From: Advenella sp. FME57
Lineage (GTDB): Bacteria > Pseudomonadota > Gammaproteobacteria > Burkholderiales > Burkholderiaceae_B
DNA: 64,000 bases
Direction of reading: 5' to 3'
Assembly (NCBI RefSeq): GCF_014897675.1
Contig: NZ_JABUXU010000016.1
Span: 49,464-113,463, forward strand
A program made the position numbers and the translations under genes. Of the stretch, positions 24,192-32,326 are shown piece after piece (position 1 is the first letter of the stretch; every line of letters starts with the position of its first letter). Below the pieces are notes generated by a model that did not search any database, was not told where the DNA came from, and worked only from the letters and a program-made list of their open reading frames with translations.

Positions 24192-24746
24192 TCAAGCGCG
24201 ATTCCTGACCATCGACTCCAACACGCCATCGCGCCTGATCAATCCATGGAACAACCCGGCGGCCAGGTGCAGTAATACCGTTGCAAACAATAAATAGGCC
24301 AGATAGCGATGGGCTGCGCGCAATACTGCAAACACGTCTGCGTTTTCCGGTGCAATGGCCGGCATAGTCCAGGTGCCGATGAGGGTGACAGGCGTGCCGC
24401 TGGCCGAGACCATCGCCCAGCCGATGAGCGGCATGGCAAACATAAGCAGGTACAGCAGCCAATGCGAGGCAAACGCGGCTCGTTTCTGCCACGCGGGCAA
24501 TTGAGCCGGCAATGGCGGAGTACCCTTGATCAGGCGCACAATAAGTCGTAAGCACACGAGCAACAGAAGCACGGCGCCCAATGGCTTATGAATGGCTAAC
24601 AACCAGTTGTGTCGCTCGGAAACTGAGGCGACCATACCCACCCCGATAAACAGCATCGCCAGAATCCCAGCTGCCATCAACCAATGCAGCGCTCTGGCGG
24701 CCAGACTGAAACTCGTGCCCTGGGTTTTATCAACAGAATGGTTCAT
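24192..24746 (-). CDS. Cytochrome b561
   Basis: A 184-residue di-haem cytochrome b561 of the bacterial CybB type with four predicted helices. Expected haem His residues are visible: ALHWLMAAGI in helix 1, LAIHKPLGAVLLLLV in helix 2, RAAHRYLAYLLFATVLLHLA in helix 4. These proteins transfer electrons from ubiquinol to periplasmic acceptors or superoxide. Its ATG overlaps the stop of the catalase-like gene as ATGA, so they form an operon and probably one redox system: a periplasmic peroxidase fed from the quinone pool. Confidence 0.88.
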   Translation of the reverse strand: MNHSVDKTQGTSFSLAARALHWLMAAGILAMLFIGVGMVASVSERHNWLLAIHKPLGAVLLLLVCLRLIVRLIKGTPPLPAQLPAWQKRAAFASHWLLYLLMFAMPLIGWAMVSASGTPVTLIGTWTMPAIAPENADVFAVLRAAHRYLAYLLFATVLLHLAAGLFHGLIRRDGVLESMVRNRA

Positions 24747-25846
24747 TTTGAGTGCTCCGATGGGGCGGCAGAAGAGGATGGAGAGGGGCGGCTCAGGCCT
24801 TCACGGGTTCGCCGCTCGACCGAGGCGGCATAAACGGCGGATCGCGCGGGCAGCAAGGGATCGTCCGAGATTGCCATTCCTTGGGGCAGGACGGTCGGAT
24901 CGAAGTTAATGTCGCGGCAAGGTCCTTGGTCCTGGGCCTGGCTTTTTTCAATCACGATCATGCCTGCATCCACCTGCCGGCGTGAATCGGGCCACGGTTT
25001 CGTGGCATCGTTGCTCGGATCGCCGGGATCGGCAACCGTCACGATCAATCGCCAGCGCAACGGTCCCTCTGACAATCGCTGACTCAGATCCTTATCCAGA
25101 TAGTTCTGATCATGTTCCGGCGCAGCATCGACCGCGGCAGGTTTGCCCAGCGGTACGACGCGCCAGCGCACGTTCTGCCGGGCGCCTTCGCTATTGATAA
25201 ACACAAATGCATTGAGGCTGTAGTATGCTTCAGTGGCAAAACTGGCCGATGGGCGCGCTGTCTTGACCCATTTGCGGAAATTGGCGGTTTCAGGATGAGA
25301 GGCAAAAAAGGCCTTGATCCTGGCCGGGTCCGGTTTGCCGGTTTTTGGATCGGGCGCAGTCGCTAGCTGTTGTTCATAGAAGCTTTGCGGTGTCGCAACC
25401 GGGAAAACCGGCATACTATTCATGGCGGTGCGCCACTGCTGGCCATCGGGCATGGTCAAACGCAGTGCGAAGCTGCGGATAGGCACACTGGAGTCGGGTG
25501 CATAGGGGTTGGGTCCCGGCAGTGCCAGGCGGCCAACCAATGGGGTGGTGGAGCCAGGCGAGAACATCGGTGCGCTTGACAGCGCCTGTGCCTGGCCACT
25601 GCTCTCAAAGTGACCCGTCACGCAAATCCCTTTGGCGTGATTGCGACGAAAACCTGGATGGCTCTTGCCGCCGGGTTCGAAGGTATTGGCAATGCGATCG
25701 ACGGTCAGACGTTGTGGGGCGAGCCAGCCTCCTGTAAAGCCAAAGGCGGCGCCAAGGCCCAGGACGGCAACGCCGATCACGGCGAATCGTATCAGTTTTT
25801 GCCCTGCAGTCATTCCGGGCGGGCGGGTATCTTTGTTTTCCAACAT
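24743..25846 (-). CDS. Catalase-family haem peroxidase (SrpA-like), membrane-anchored
   Basis: A 367-residue small catalase-fold protein. A hydrophobic segment (about residues 16-38, IRFAVIGVAVLGLGAAFGFT) acts as signal anchor, so the haem domain is periplasmic. The catalase distal His is in RRNHAKGICVTGHFE, and a Tyr-rich EAYYSLNAFVFINSEG segment fits the haem-binding core. It lacks the length of true catalases, as do SrpA-type peroxidases. The ATG at 25846 has AGGGAAG just upstream. Divergent from an ECF sigma factor and followed by cytochrome b561. Confidence 0.85.
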   Translation of the reverse strand: MLENKDTRPPGMTAGQKLIRFAVIGVAVLGLGAAFGFTGGWLAPQRLTVDRIANTFEPGGKSHPGFRRNHAKGICVTGHFESSGQAQALSSAPMFSPGSTTPLVGRLALPGPNPYAPDSSVPIRSFALRLTMPDGQQWRTAMNSMPVFPVATPQSFYEQQLATAPDPKTGKPDPARIKAFFASHPETANFRKWVKTARPSASFATEAYYSLNAFVFINSEGARQNVRWRVVPLGKPAAVDAAPEHDQNYLDKDLSQRLSEGPLRWRLIVTVADPGDPSNDATKPWPDSRRQVDAGMIVIEKSQAQDQGPCRDINFDPTVLPQGMAISDDPLLPARSAVYAASVERRTREGLSRPSPSSSAAPSEHSK

Positions 25847-25906
25847 CGTACTTCCCTGGCCTTGCGGCCTGTTGCACATGTGGATATAGACGACTGCGTA
25901 TTTTTT

Positions 25907-25925
25907 TTATTCCCAAATGGAATAA
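25907..25925. promoter_or_regulatory. Inverted repeat between the catalase and sigma-factor genes
   Basis: TTATTCC-CAAAT-GGAATAA is an inverted repeat with seven-base arms and five-base spacer, about 60 bases from each start codon. It is the most likely shared control element; I cannot name the protein or assign a clear ECF promoter. Confidence 0.4.
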
Positions 25926-25984
25926 TATCGAATCACAAGCGTCATACAGAAGCCTTGCATTGTGTGCAATCACCCGGGCAGCAT

Positions 25985-26587
25985 ATGAACAAGCACCGAA
26001 TTTTCAACCAAGAGGACAGGCAATATGATCCCCGCGCAGAGGATTTACCGCTGATGGCGGACACTGAATGCAGATGTGATGCCTCGGATGACATGTCCGA
26101 TGCGTCGCTGCGCGAGCTGTTGCCCCGGCTGTACCGCTTTGCGCTGTGGCTGAGCAAAGACCCGACCACAGCAGACGATCTGGTGCAGTCAAGCATAGAG
26201 CGTGCCCTCAAATACCAGCATACCCGCAGACCAGACGGGGATTTGCGCGCGTGGCTGTTTTCCATTTTGTATCGGCAGTTCATTGATACCACACGCCACG
26301 CCAAACGCTATGCACGATTATTGGAATGGTTTCGCAAAGCCGATGATGCGCCCTCGACCGAGCGCCATGTGCAGGCCCGTGCTTCGCTGCACGCATTCGA
26401 ACAGTTGCCGGAAGCGCAGCGGACCCTGTTATGGCTGGTCAGCGTGGATGGGCTCAGCTACAAGGCTGTGGCCGATATGTTTGATGTGCCGCTGGGAACC
26501 ATCATGTCCCGCCTGTCCAGGGCGCGCGGCGCGTTGCGCGATGCCTGTGACGGCGAGTCCGCAAGCCATCTGAGGATATTGAAATGA
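25985..26587 (+). CDS. ECF-type RNA polymerase sigma factor
   Basis: A sigma-70-family protein of the extracytoplasmic-function class. Region 2 is DASLRELLPRLYRFALWLSK through DGDLRAWLFSILYRQFIDTT; region 4 has LPEAQRTLLWLVSVDGLSYK and VADMFDVPLGTIMSRLSRAR, the -35 recognition helix. The start is uncertain: ATG 25985 gives 200 residues, ATG 26054 gives 177 and has AGAGGA upstream; the first 35 residues are not needed for the fold. It overlaps the anti-sigma gene as ATGA and is divergent from the catalase-cytochrome b561 operon, its likely target. Confidence 0.88.
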   Translation: MNKHRIFNQEDRQYDPRAEDLPLMADTECRCDASDDMSDASLRELLPRLYRFALWLSKDPTTADDLVQSSIERALKYQHTRRPDGDLRAWLFSILYRQFIDTTRHAKRYARLLEWFRKADDAPSTERHVQARASLHAFEQLPEAQRTLLWLVSVDGLSYKAVADMFDVPLGTIMSRLSRARGALRDACDGESASHLRILK

Positions 26588-27330
26588 ATGACGATCTACA
26601 CATTGACGACATGATGCGGCACGCCTACGTGGATGGGCGATTGAACGCAGAACAGCAAAAAGCGATGAGCCAATATCTTGCGGCCCACCCGCAAGAGGCG
26701 CGTGAACTGGACTCCTGGCGCAAGGACGCAGCGCAATTGCAGGCGGCATGGCAAATTGCCGAGCCGCCGTTGAATCCTGCGCTGGACCCGGCGGCTATCC
26801 GCAGGCGCTTGAAAGAACGCACAAACACGCGCTGGCAACTGGCGGCCAGCGTCTTTGTCGCGCTTTGTATCGGGGGCCTGTCGGGATGGCAGTTGCGTTC
26901 CGTACCGGCTTCGCAATTGAATTTGGCAGCTCGCCCGTTGCCCATGCAGGATGCAATTGAGGCATACCGTGTCTTTGCGGACAACCCGGCTTTGCGCGCC
27001 GATGCGCTGGCTACAGAGACGGATTTGCAGCAATGGGTGGCTGCCCATTTTTCAAATGCACAACGCTTGCCCGACCTGACCGCCAAGGGCTTTCACCCTG
27101 TTTTCGCTCGCATGTTAGTGACCGAGGAGGGCCCTGCCGCCGTCGTGATATACAAGAATGACACCGGACAGCAGACCGGGTTTTATATCCGACCGCCTGG
27201 CCCCGGCAACAAGCTGCTTGCAGAGGGGCAAAGGCAAGAAGGGCCGCTGCTCACCCGCTACTGGTCAGACCGTGGCTACAATTATGCGCTGGTCGGCAGC
27301 AGTTCCATTGTCATGAACGGTACGGGCTGA
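26584..27330 (+). CDS. Membrane-bound anti-sigma factor
   Basis: A 248-residue protein: cytoplasmic N-terminal sigma-binding region (about 1-80, with YVDGRLNAEQQKAMSQYLAA and HPQEARELDSWRKD), one transmembrane helix near 86-104 (LAASVFVALCIGGLSGW), and a periplasmic domain of about 140 residues. The N-terminal segment matches the alpha-helical anti-sigma domain without the zinc-binding HxxxCxxC motif. It is coupled to the sigma gene by four overlapping bases. It should hold the sigma factor at the membrane until an envelope signal releases it. Confidence 0.8.
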   Translation: MNDDLHIDDMMRHAYVDGRLNAEQQKAMSQYLAAHPQEARELDSWRKDAAQLQAAWQIAEPPLNPALDPAAIRRRLKERTNTRWQLAASVFVALCIGGLSGWQLRSVPASQLNLAARPLPMQDAIEAYRVFADNPALRADALATETDLQQWVAAHFSNAQRLPDLTAKGFHPVFARMLVTEEGPAAVVIYKNDTGQQTGFYIRPPGPGNKLLAEGQRQEGPLLTRYWSDRGYNYALVGSSSIVMNGTG

Positions 27331-27366
27331 TAGCCGACCGCTTTGGGGCTCGCAAATATACCGTGC

Positions 27367-27642
27367 CTATGAGACTTCCTGTATTTCGTATTGCCTTTGA
27401 ATCGAGCCGGTTTCAACGCCCCAGCTGGATTTTTTTGTTCGTTCCTGATGGGCTTCAAAGCTTTTTTGATCCGCAAACAATTCCTCAACCGTCCACACCA
27501 ATGGGTCAGCAGTTTCTTTCACTTCAAAAGCTACGCATCCGGGCTCATTTATTGTCAACAGGATGTGTTCAGGAAGAAAACGGCGGACTGATTCGGATTC
27601 TTCAAGGGTTTTACAGATTAGTTGTCCACTCAGTTTGATCAC
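27367..27642 (-). CDS. Antibiotic biosynthesis monooxygenase (ABM)-like protein
   Basis: A 91-residue ferredoxin-like-fold protein of the ABM family (putative quinol or haem monooxygenases). Typical features: HILLTINEPGCVAFEVKETA, then DPLVWTVEELFADQKSFEAH and QERTKKSSWG. A GTG start at 27642 is chosen because GGAG lies six bases before it; a TTG seven codons upstream has no such site. It has no clear operon partner and converges on the anti-sigma gene. Substrate unknown. Confidence 0.7.
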   Translation of the reverse strand: MIKLSGQLICKTLEESESVRRFLPEHILLTINEPGCVAFEVKETADPLVWTVEELFADQKSFEAHQERTKKSSWGVETGSIQRQYEIQEVS

Positions 27643-27889
27643 GCGTACTCCGATTTCGCACAAGGTCGAAGCCCGCCGTATCCGGCAGGCTGAGGGTAGC
27701 GATGATTTTATCTTGTTTTGCCGGTCAGCGGCCCGTGTAAGCGGGCTACAGCCATTGGTACGGTACAGGCGTCTCGGACCCTAAGGTTTTTATTGCTCAA
27801 TCGTTGCTTACAGTCGGACTCCAGGCCATCCTGAAATGTACGCAACGAGTGAAGCTCGCCTGTAACGCCCAGCGCAGTCTTGCGTGTAA

Positions 27890-28780
27890 TCAGAACTGCA
27901 CTGTCGCCCCGTCTTCGGGGATCTGCACGCGATCCTGGATGCCCTTTTCCTGCGCATATGCCTTTAACTCTTTACGGGTCTGGGCCATATGGTTGATTGC
28001 ATCCATATGCGTGGCGACAATCGTTGCCTGCGGGGCTACCCGAGAAGCGCGCAGCACGTCTTCCTTGCCCATGATAATGGAATCTTCAAAGTCGCTCATC
28101 ATGGCATACCCGGCATTGATTACGATGACTTGCGGATCGTACTGAGCCAGCGCCTGGTCCACTTCGTCGCGCCAGATAGTGTCACCCACAAGATACAGTG
28201 TCTTGTGACCAGGCGCCTGGAAAACGACGCCCATGGCTGGGCCAAGCGCCTTGGCCACTTCTGGTACGGCATACATTTGATCTGTGCCATGTTGTCCGCC
28301 GGTCTTGCGCAGCGTTACGCCACCAAACTCGACCTTATCGGACAGGATGCGCACGTTGGTAAAGCCTTGTTTGCGAATCATTGTTGCATCGGCCTGATTC
28401 TGTGCAAAAAGCGGAATGTCTTTGGGCAGCAGTTTCTGGGCGGCCTCATCCCAGTGATCCAGATGGGTGTGGGTGATGATGACTGCATCGACGCCGGCAA
28501 TGACATCCTTCTCGGACATCGGCAGTTCGACCAGCGGGTTGCGCAAGTTGCTGCGGTAGGTCCCTTCAAAACCCGGGTAGGTGCCTTTTTTGGCCAGCAT
28601 CGGGTCAATTAGAAAAGTGGTGTCGGCGTACGTGATTTTTACCGTGGCGTTGCGAATCTGCTGCAACTGCACTTGTTCTGTGGTGGGGGCGGCAGTGGTT
28701 GCCTTGGTTTGGGCAAATGCAGCGCCCGTGGTCAGGCTCAGGGCCAGCGCCAGGGAACTGATGATCGTTTTCATAGACAT
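27890..28780 (-). CDS. Secreted metallo-beta-lactamase-fold hydrolase (UlaG-like)
   Basis: A 296-residue protein with a signal peptide (about 1-23, ending GAAFA|QTK). The mature part has the MBL metal motif IITHTHLDHWDEA (HxHxDH), a downstream KTGGQHGTDQ His, GHKTLYLVGDTIWRDEV with the bridging Asp, and a late ATIVATHMDAINH. It resembles the L-ascorbate-6-P lactonase-like (UlaG/YtnP-type) branch. Substrate unknown; periplasmic location is unusual for UlaG itself. Divergent from a GlxA-type regulator with four matching DNA sites between. Confidence 0.82.
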   Translation of the reverse strand: MSMKTIISSLALALSLTTGAAFAQTKATTAAPTTEQVQLQQIRNATVKITYADTTFLIDPMLAKKGTYPGFEGTYRSNLRNPLVELPMSEKDVIAGVDAVIITHTHLDHWDEAAQKLLPKDIPLFAQNQADATMIRKQGFTNVRILSDKVEFGGVTLRKTGGQHGTDQMYAVPEVAKALGPAMGVVFQAPGHKTLYLVGDTIWRDEVDQALAQYDPQVIVINAGYAMMSDFEDSIIMGKEDVLRASRVAPQATIVATHMDAINHMAQTRKELKAYAQEKGIQDRVQIPEDGATVQF

Positions 28781-28851
28781 GTAGCTACTCCGATGTATCG
28801 CTTGATTAAAGAAGAGCCTCTATTGTGTGGTCGGCAGGTATTTTGCAAAAG

Positions 28852-28938
28852 TGGCCTGAATGACAATAATAGATAAAAACAGGCCAAAGCATGGTTAATT
28901 TTATGGCCTGAAACAATATATAGGTTAAAATCAGGTCA
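28852..28938. promoter_or_regulatory. Four evenly spaced alternating TGGCCTGA sites
   Basis: TGGCCTGA occurs at 28852-28859 and 28904-28911; inverse copies ACAGGCCA and TCAGGTCA lie at 28879-28886 and 28931-28938. Centres are 27, 25 and 27 bases apart and orientation alternates. The array fills the gap between the MBL-fold hydrolase and the AraC/GlxA regulator, so it is probably that regulator's operator. Confidence 0.6.
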
Positions 28939-28966
28939 ATCCTCCATTCCTATCGGTTGTTTACTC

Positions 28967-29941
28967 ATGTCCTGTATTCGCGTGGCCGTATTGGCCTTTG
29001 ATGACGTCAGCCTTTTTCACCTCTCGGTTCCCGGCCTTGTCCTGGGCGCCAATAACGAGTCAGGTCCGGCTCGATACAAACTGCAGTACGTTGCTCTGAC
29101 GCCTGGTCAGATACGCACTGATCAGGGGGTCATGATCGAGGTGCCGGATGGTCTGCAGGCTTTGCAGCAGGCCGATATCATTATTGTTCCCGCCTGGAGC
29201 GACCCGCAAGTGCCTGCGCCCCAGGAACTCACCACTGCACTGCGCCAAGCACACGCCAACGGCAAGCTGATCGTGGGTTTGTGTCTTGGAGCATTTGTGC
29301 TGGGCGATGCAGGCTTGCTCGATGGCAGAGAGGCGACCACGCATTGGGTGGCGCGCGACGTGTTTGCGCGGCGTTTTCCGCAGACTTTGTTTCGTCCTGA
29401 CGTGCTTTATGTGGCCGATGACAACATTGTTACGTCTGCCGGCACCGTTGCCGCCATTGACTGCTGCCTGCATTTGCTGCGCGAGCATCAAGGGTACGAG
29501 GCGACAAACCATGTCGCCAGGCTGCTGGTGACGCCGCCCCATCGACCTGGCGGACAGGCGCAGTATATTGAGCGACCCGTCCCAAAACTTGCCGACAATA
29601 ATCGTTTGCCTGGCGTGCTGGAATGGGCGCGCGAGCATCTGCAGGAGCCGTTGTCGCTGGATACGCTTGCCAGCGTGGCCAAGATGAGCCGGCGCACCTT
29701 CACCCGACGCTTCCGGGAAGCAACCGGCACAACCGTCAACCGGTGGCTTAATACCGAGCGGGTTGCCCGGGCACAGCATTTGCTGGAGACAACAGATTTG
29801 TCTATTGAACGCATCACAGCAGAAGCGGGCTTTGGGACAACCCTGGCCCTGCGCCAGCAATTTGCCGCCCAACTGGGCACCTCGCCATCGAACTATCGGC
29901 GCAATTTTTGCAAAACCGCGAGCGAGGCGGTGCTGGCGTAG
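28967..29941 (+). CDS. GlxA-family transcriptional regulator (DJ-1/PfpI domain plus AraC helix-turn-helix)
   Basis: A 324-residue regulator. The N-terminal DJ-1/PfpI-like domain (about 1-180) holds a nucleophile-elbow-like LIVGLCLGAFVLGDAG. The C-terminal AraC DNA-binding domain (about 215-315) has SLDTLASVAKMSRRTFTRRF and ITAEAGFGTTLALRQQFAAQ as its two helix-turn-helix units. It is divergent from the MBL-fold hydrolase gene and probably controls it. The inducer is unknown. Confidence 0.86.
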   Translation: MSCIRVAVLAFDDVSLFHLSVPGLVLGANNESGPARYKLQYVALTPGQIRTDQGVMIEVPDGLQALQQADIIIVPAWSDPQVPAPQELTTALRQAHANGKLIVGLCLGAFVLGDAGLLDGREATTHWVARDVFARRFPQTLFRPDVLYVADDNIVTSAGTVAAIDCCLHLLREHQGYEATNHVARLLVTPPHRPGGQAQYIERPVPKLADNNRLPGVLEWAREHLQEPLSLDTLASVAKMSRRTFTRRFREATGTTVNRWLNTERVARAQHLLETTDLSIERITAEAGFGTTLALRQQFAAQLGTSPSNYRRNFCKTASEAVLA

Positions 29942-29998
29942 TTGGATTTTAGCGATGCCAGGTGATATCCGGGGGAGTTTTGTTTCGCCGTAGCAGCA

Positions 29999-30406
29999 TC
30001 ATCGTACCAGCCAGTTCTCTATCTGCAGGTTGGGTACGCGCGAGAATTCCCGCTCATTGTCTGTTACCAGTATGGCTTTGATTGCCAAAGCCTGTGCCGC
30101 GATCCATGTATCGTTGGCCCCGATCGGAGTGCCCTGGCGCTCCAAATCCGCCCGCACCAGTCCGTATTGGCGACTGGTGGCAGCATCAATACCGACCAGT
30201 TGTAATTGCTGGGCCATACTTACAAGCCGCGCGCGGTTGCGCTCACGATATGCACTCTTTTCTGCACCAAATTCCAACTCCCCGAGCACGACTGTCGATA
30301 AGCGGATGCTGTCAAGCGGCAGGGTTTCCAGGCGCTGTTTTACGGCGGCTTGTCCTTTCAAGGCAGCGATCAGGATGTTAGTGTCCAAAAGATAAAGCGC
30401 GGCCAC
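29999..30406 (-). CDS. vapC: PIN-domain toxin (VapC family)
   Basis: A 135-residue PIN-domain ribonuclease toxin. The four acidic residues of the Mg2+ site are visible: Asp in LLDTNILIAALKG, Glu in LGELEFGAEKS, Asp in GANDTWIAAQALA, and Asp in LVTDNEREF. VapC toxins cleave RNA, often initiator tRNA. The antitoxin gene ends four bases upstream. The frame is intact, so the pair is probably functional. Confidence 0.88.
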   Translation of the reverse strand: MAALYLLDTNILIAALKGQAAVKQRLETLPLDSIRLSTVVLGELEFGAEKSAYRERNRARLVSMAQQLQLVGIDAATSRQYGLVRADLERQGTPIGANDTWIAAQALAIKAILVTDNEREFSRVPNLQIENWLVR

Positions 30407-30409
30407 GGT

Positions 30410-30646
30410 TTAATCATCCAATGAGGTTACCGGTTCCGCCTGGGGATCCTCCGGAGGTGAAAGGTCAATATCGTCTTTATCCATCCAAAACTCACGAAAA
30501 GCGTCTGCCGCAACGACTGGGTGATCCGGAATCAGGCGTGCCACAACTTTGCCATGACGCGTGACGGCGATTTCCTCGCCAGCCTCAACCCGGGCGAGCA
30601 GGGCCGAAAAATGTGATTTGGCTTCAACAATAGTAACGGATTTCAT
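30410..30646 (-). CDS. Phd/YefM-family antitoxin
   Basis: A 78-residue antitoxin. The N-terminal Phd/YefM fold shows SVTIVEAKSHFSALLARVEA, GEEIAVTRHGKVVARLIP, the usual DNA-binding and dimer region. The acidic C-terminal tail (DDIDLSPPEDPQAEPVTSLDD minus ends) should wrap the toxin. It precedes the PIN toxin in one operon. A perfect palindrome lies 16 bases upstream and overlaps a -10-like element. Confidence 0.85.
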   Translation of the reverse strand: MKSVTIVEAKSHFSALLARVEAGEEIAVTRHGKVVARLIPDHPVVAADAFREFWMDKDDIDLSPPEDPQAEPVTSLDD

Positions 30647-30661
30647 AGTGCATCCATAAAA

Positions 30662-30677
30662 ATGACCATATGGTCAT
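30662..30677 (-). promoter_or_regulatory. Palindromic operator of the PIN/Phd operon
   Basis: ATGACCATATGGTCAT is a perfect 16-base palindrome 16 bases before the antitoxin start; TATTAT next to it on the minus strand can serve as -10. This fits autoregulation by the antitoxin-toxin complex. Confidence 0.65.
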
Positions 30678-30944
30678 AATATAGAAAATCCGTGAGAGCG
30701 TCAAACAGGTGCAATAGTTAAATTCCACGTGAGCGGTCAGAGGTGCGTCCAAATCCGGCTAAAATTATAAGTCCTTGATATCATAGGCCTTGATCATGTT
30801 TTTCATAATGAAAAAACCCTTATCGATACTGTTATTATTTCCAATTCGCCAATCATACGTGGACACTGTGTGCTTCACAATGTGAGAAATTGAATATGTG
30901 AACTGCAGAAAATGCAGGATACTCGCGGCGGATGACGGCGGTAT

Positions 30945-31548
30945 ATTAAGACGCTTTCGCCAGGATCCGACCCAATATCCCCTGCAAACACCCAGCGGCA
31001 AGATCGAGATTGTCTCAGACCGTATTGCGAGCTTTAACTATCCAGACTGTACCCGCCATCCGACATGGCTAACCAAGAAGGTAATACCTACTGGGCAATT
31101 TCCCCTTTGGTTGATTGCCAACCAACCGAGTACCCGGCTGCATAGCCAGCTGGATTATGGAAAATACAGCGCTTCGCAAAAAATTTGCGGACGTGAAGTG
31201 TGCTCCATCAATCATGTTGATGCCAAAGCGCGCGGCATCATGGATGGAGATCTTATACGTCTCTATAACGAACATGGCAGTTGTCACGCCGCAGCCCGAC
31301 TGTCGGAAGACCTCATGCCCGGCGTCGTGCAGTTGCCCACAGGTGCCTGGTATGATCCCGTCGACCCGCGTGCCGAGCGCCCTGAATGCCGCCATGGTAA
31401 CCCCAATGTGTTAACAACAGATTTACCCACATCTGCCCTGTCGCAGGGGTGCAGCGGACAATTGGCGAAGGTTGAAATTGAACGATTGGGTCCGCAGCCA
31501 GGTCAGGTGCAGGCGTTTGTCCCTCCGGCAATTATTGCCGATTCTTAA
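30945..31548 (+). pseudogene. Molybdopterin S/N-oxide reductase remnant (BisC/TorZ type, C-terminal part)
   Basis: About 200 residues of the C-terminal cofactor-binding domain of a DMSO-reductase-family enzyme (biotin sulfoxide reductase group). FRQDPTQYPLQTPSGKIEIV, then LWLIANQPSTRLHSQLDYG, REVCSINHVDAKARGIMDGD, GVVQLPTGAWYDPVDP and TTDLPTSALSQGCSGQLAKV are its late motifs, ending at a natural C-terminus. Some 550 upstream residues, including the catalytic domain, are missing, and no promoter or signal sequence precedes the fragment. The break lies near 30940, close to the toxin-antitoxin pair. Confidence 0.75.
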
Positions 31549-31635
31549 GAGTGATAAAGGTACGTCCGGCTTGCGACTCAACGCTTAGCGCGATAAGTTC
31601 GGGAACTTTAAGGCGGGCGCCGAAGCATCAGTTGC

Positions 31636-32265
31636 TTATCGTGTAGTTACAGCATGTTCATTTATTTTTTCTTCCACCTGCGCCAATCGGTCTTTCCCGA
31701 AGTAAATATCGTCTCCCACGAAAAAGGTCGGCGAACCAAAAGCACCGCGATCGCACGCCTGCTGTGTGTTGTCGATCAGGCGTTGTTTGATATCGCTTTG
31801 CTGCGACAGCTCCATGATTGCTGCGCCATCGATCCCTGCCTGCTCAAGTGCGCGCAGGATGGTATCGCTGTCGGACATATCCAGTTCCTGTTCCCACATG
31901 CAGGAAAAAACAGCGTCTACATAGGTGTCGAAAACACCGAGTTTTTCTGCGGCAATGGCCCCACGCATGATTTTTAGCGTATTGACCGGCCAATAGGGGT
32001 TTCTGCGATACTGGCTCAGCTTGTGTTTTTTGATGAAACGCTCAACCTCAAGTGCGTCATAGGCTCGCTTGTTGGCGATATGCGCGAAGGCATTGGCAGG
32101 GGACTGGTTATTTGTCAGTTTGAACAGTCCGCCAAGCAAGATCGGCACATAATGAAATGTCTTTCCTGTTCTCGCTTCAATATCGGGAATCACTTTATGG
32201 CAAAAGTAAGCGTTAGGACTTCCAAAATCGAACATAAAATCAATTGAAGGGGTTTGCATGGACAA
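31636..32265 (-). CDS. 2-hydroxychromene-2-carboxylate isomerase-like protein (DsbA fold)
   Basis: A 209-residue kappa-class glutathione transferase/DsbA-fold protein. IDFMFDFGSPNAYFCHKVIP at the N-terminus has the conserved Ser of HCCA isomerases; YVPILLGGLFKLTNNQSP and GAFGSPTFFVGDDIYFGKDR (cis-Pro region and C-terminal motif) are typical. In naphthalene catabolism the enzyme isomerises 2-hydroxychromene-2-carboxylate with glutathione, but relatives act elsewhere. An SDR gene lies just upstream on the same strand. No aromatic dioxygenase is nearby, so the substrate is open. Confidence 0.82.
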   Translation of the reverse strand: MSMQTPSIDFMFDFGSPNAYFCHKVIPDIEARTGKTFHYVPILLGGLFKLTNNQSPANAFAHIANKRAYDALEVERFIKKHKLSQYRRNPYWPVNTLKIMRGAIAAEKLGVFDTYVDAVFSCMWEQELDMSDSDTILRALEQAGIDGAAIMELSQQSDIKQRLIDNTQQACDRGAFGSPTFFVGDDIYFGKDRLAQVEEKINEHAVTTR

Positions 32266-32326
32266 TGCCTTTATTCAGGAATAATCAATTTAGAAAGAAT
32301 GTCGCGCGTGAAGGTGCGACCAATAT

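Noticed and set aside
27664..27889. Possible structured RNA downstream of the MBL hydrolase gene
   Set aside because: A few short GC-rich pairings exist but no convincing terminator or conserved fold could be drawn.
30765..31001. A 78-codon leftward frame next to the molybdopterin reductase remnant
   Set aside because: Antisense to the remnant in part, AT-rich elsewhere, and resembles nothing known.
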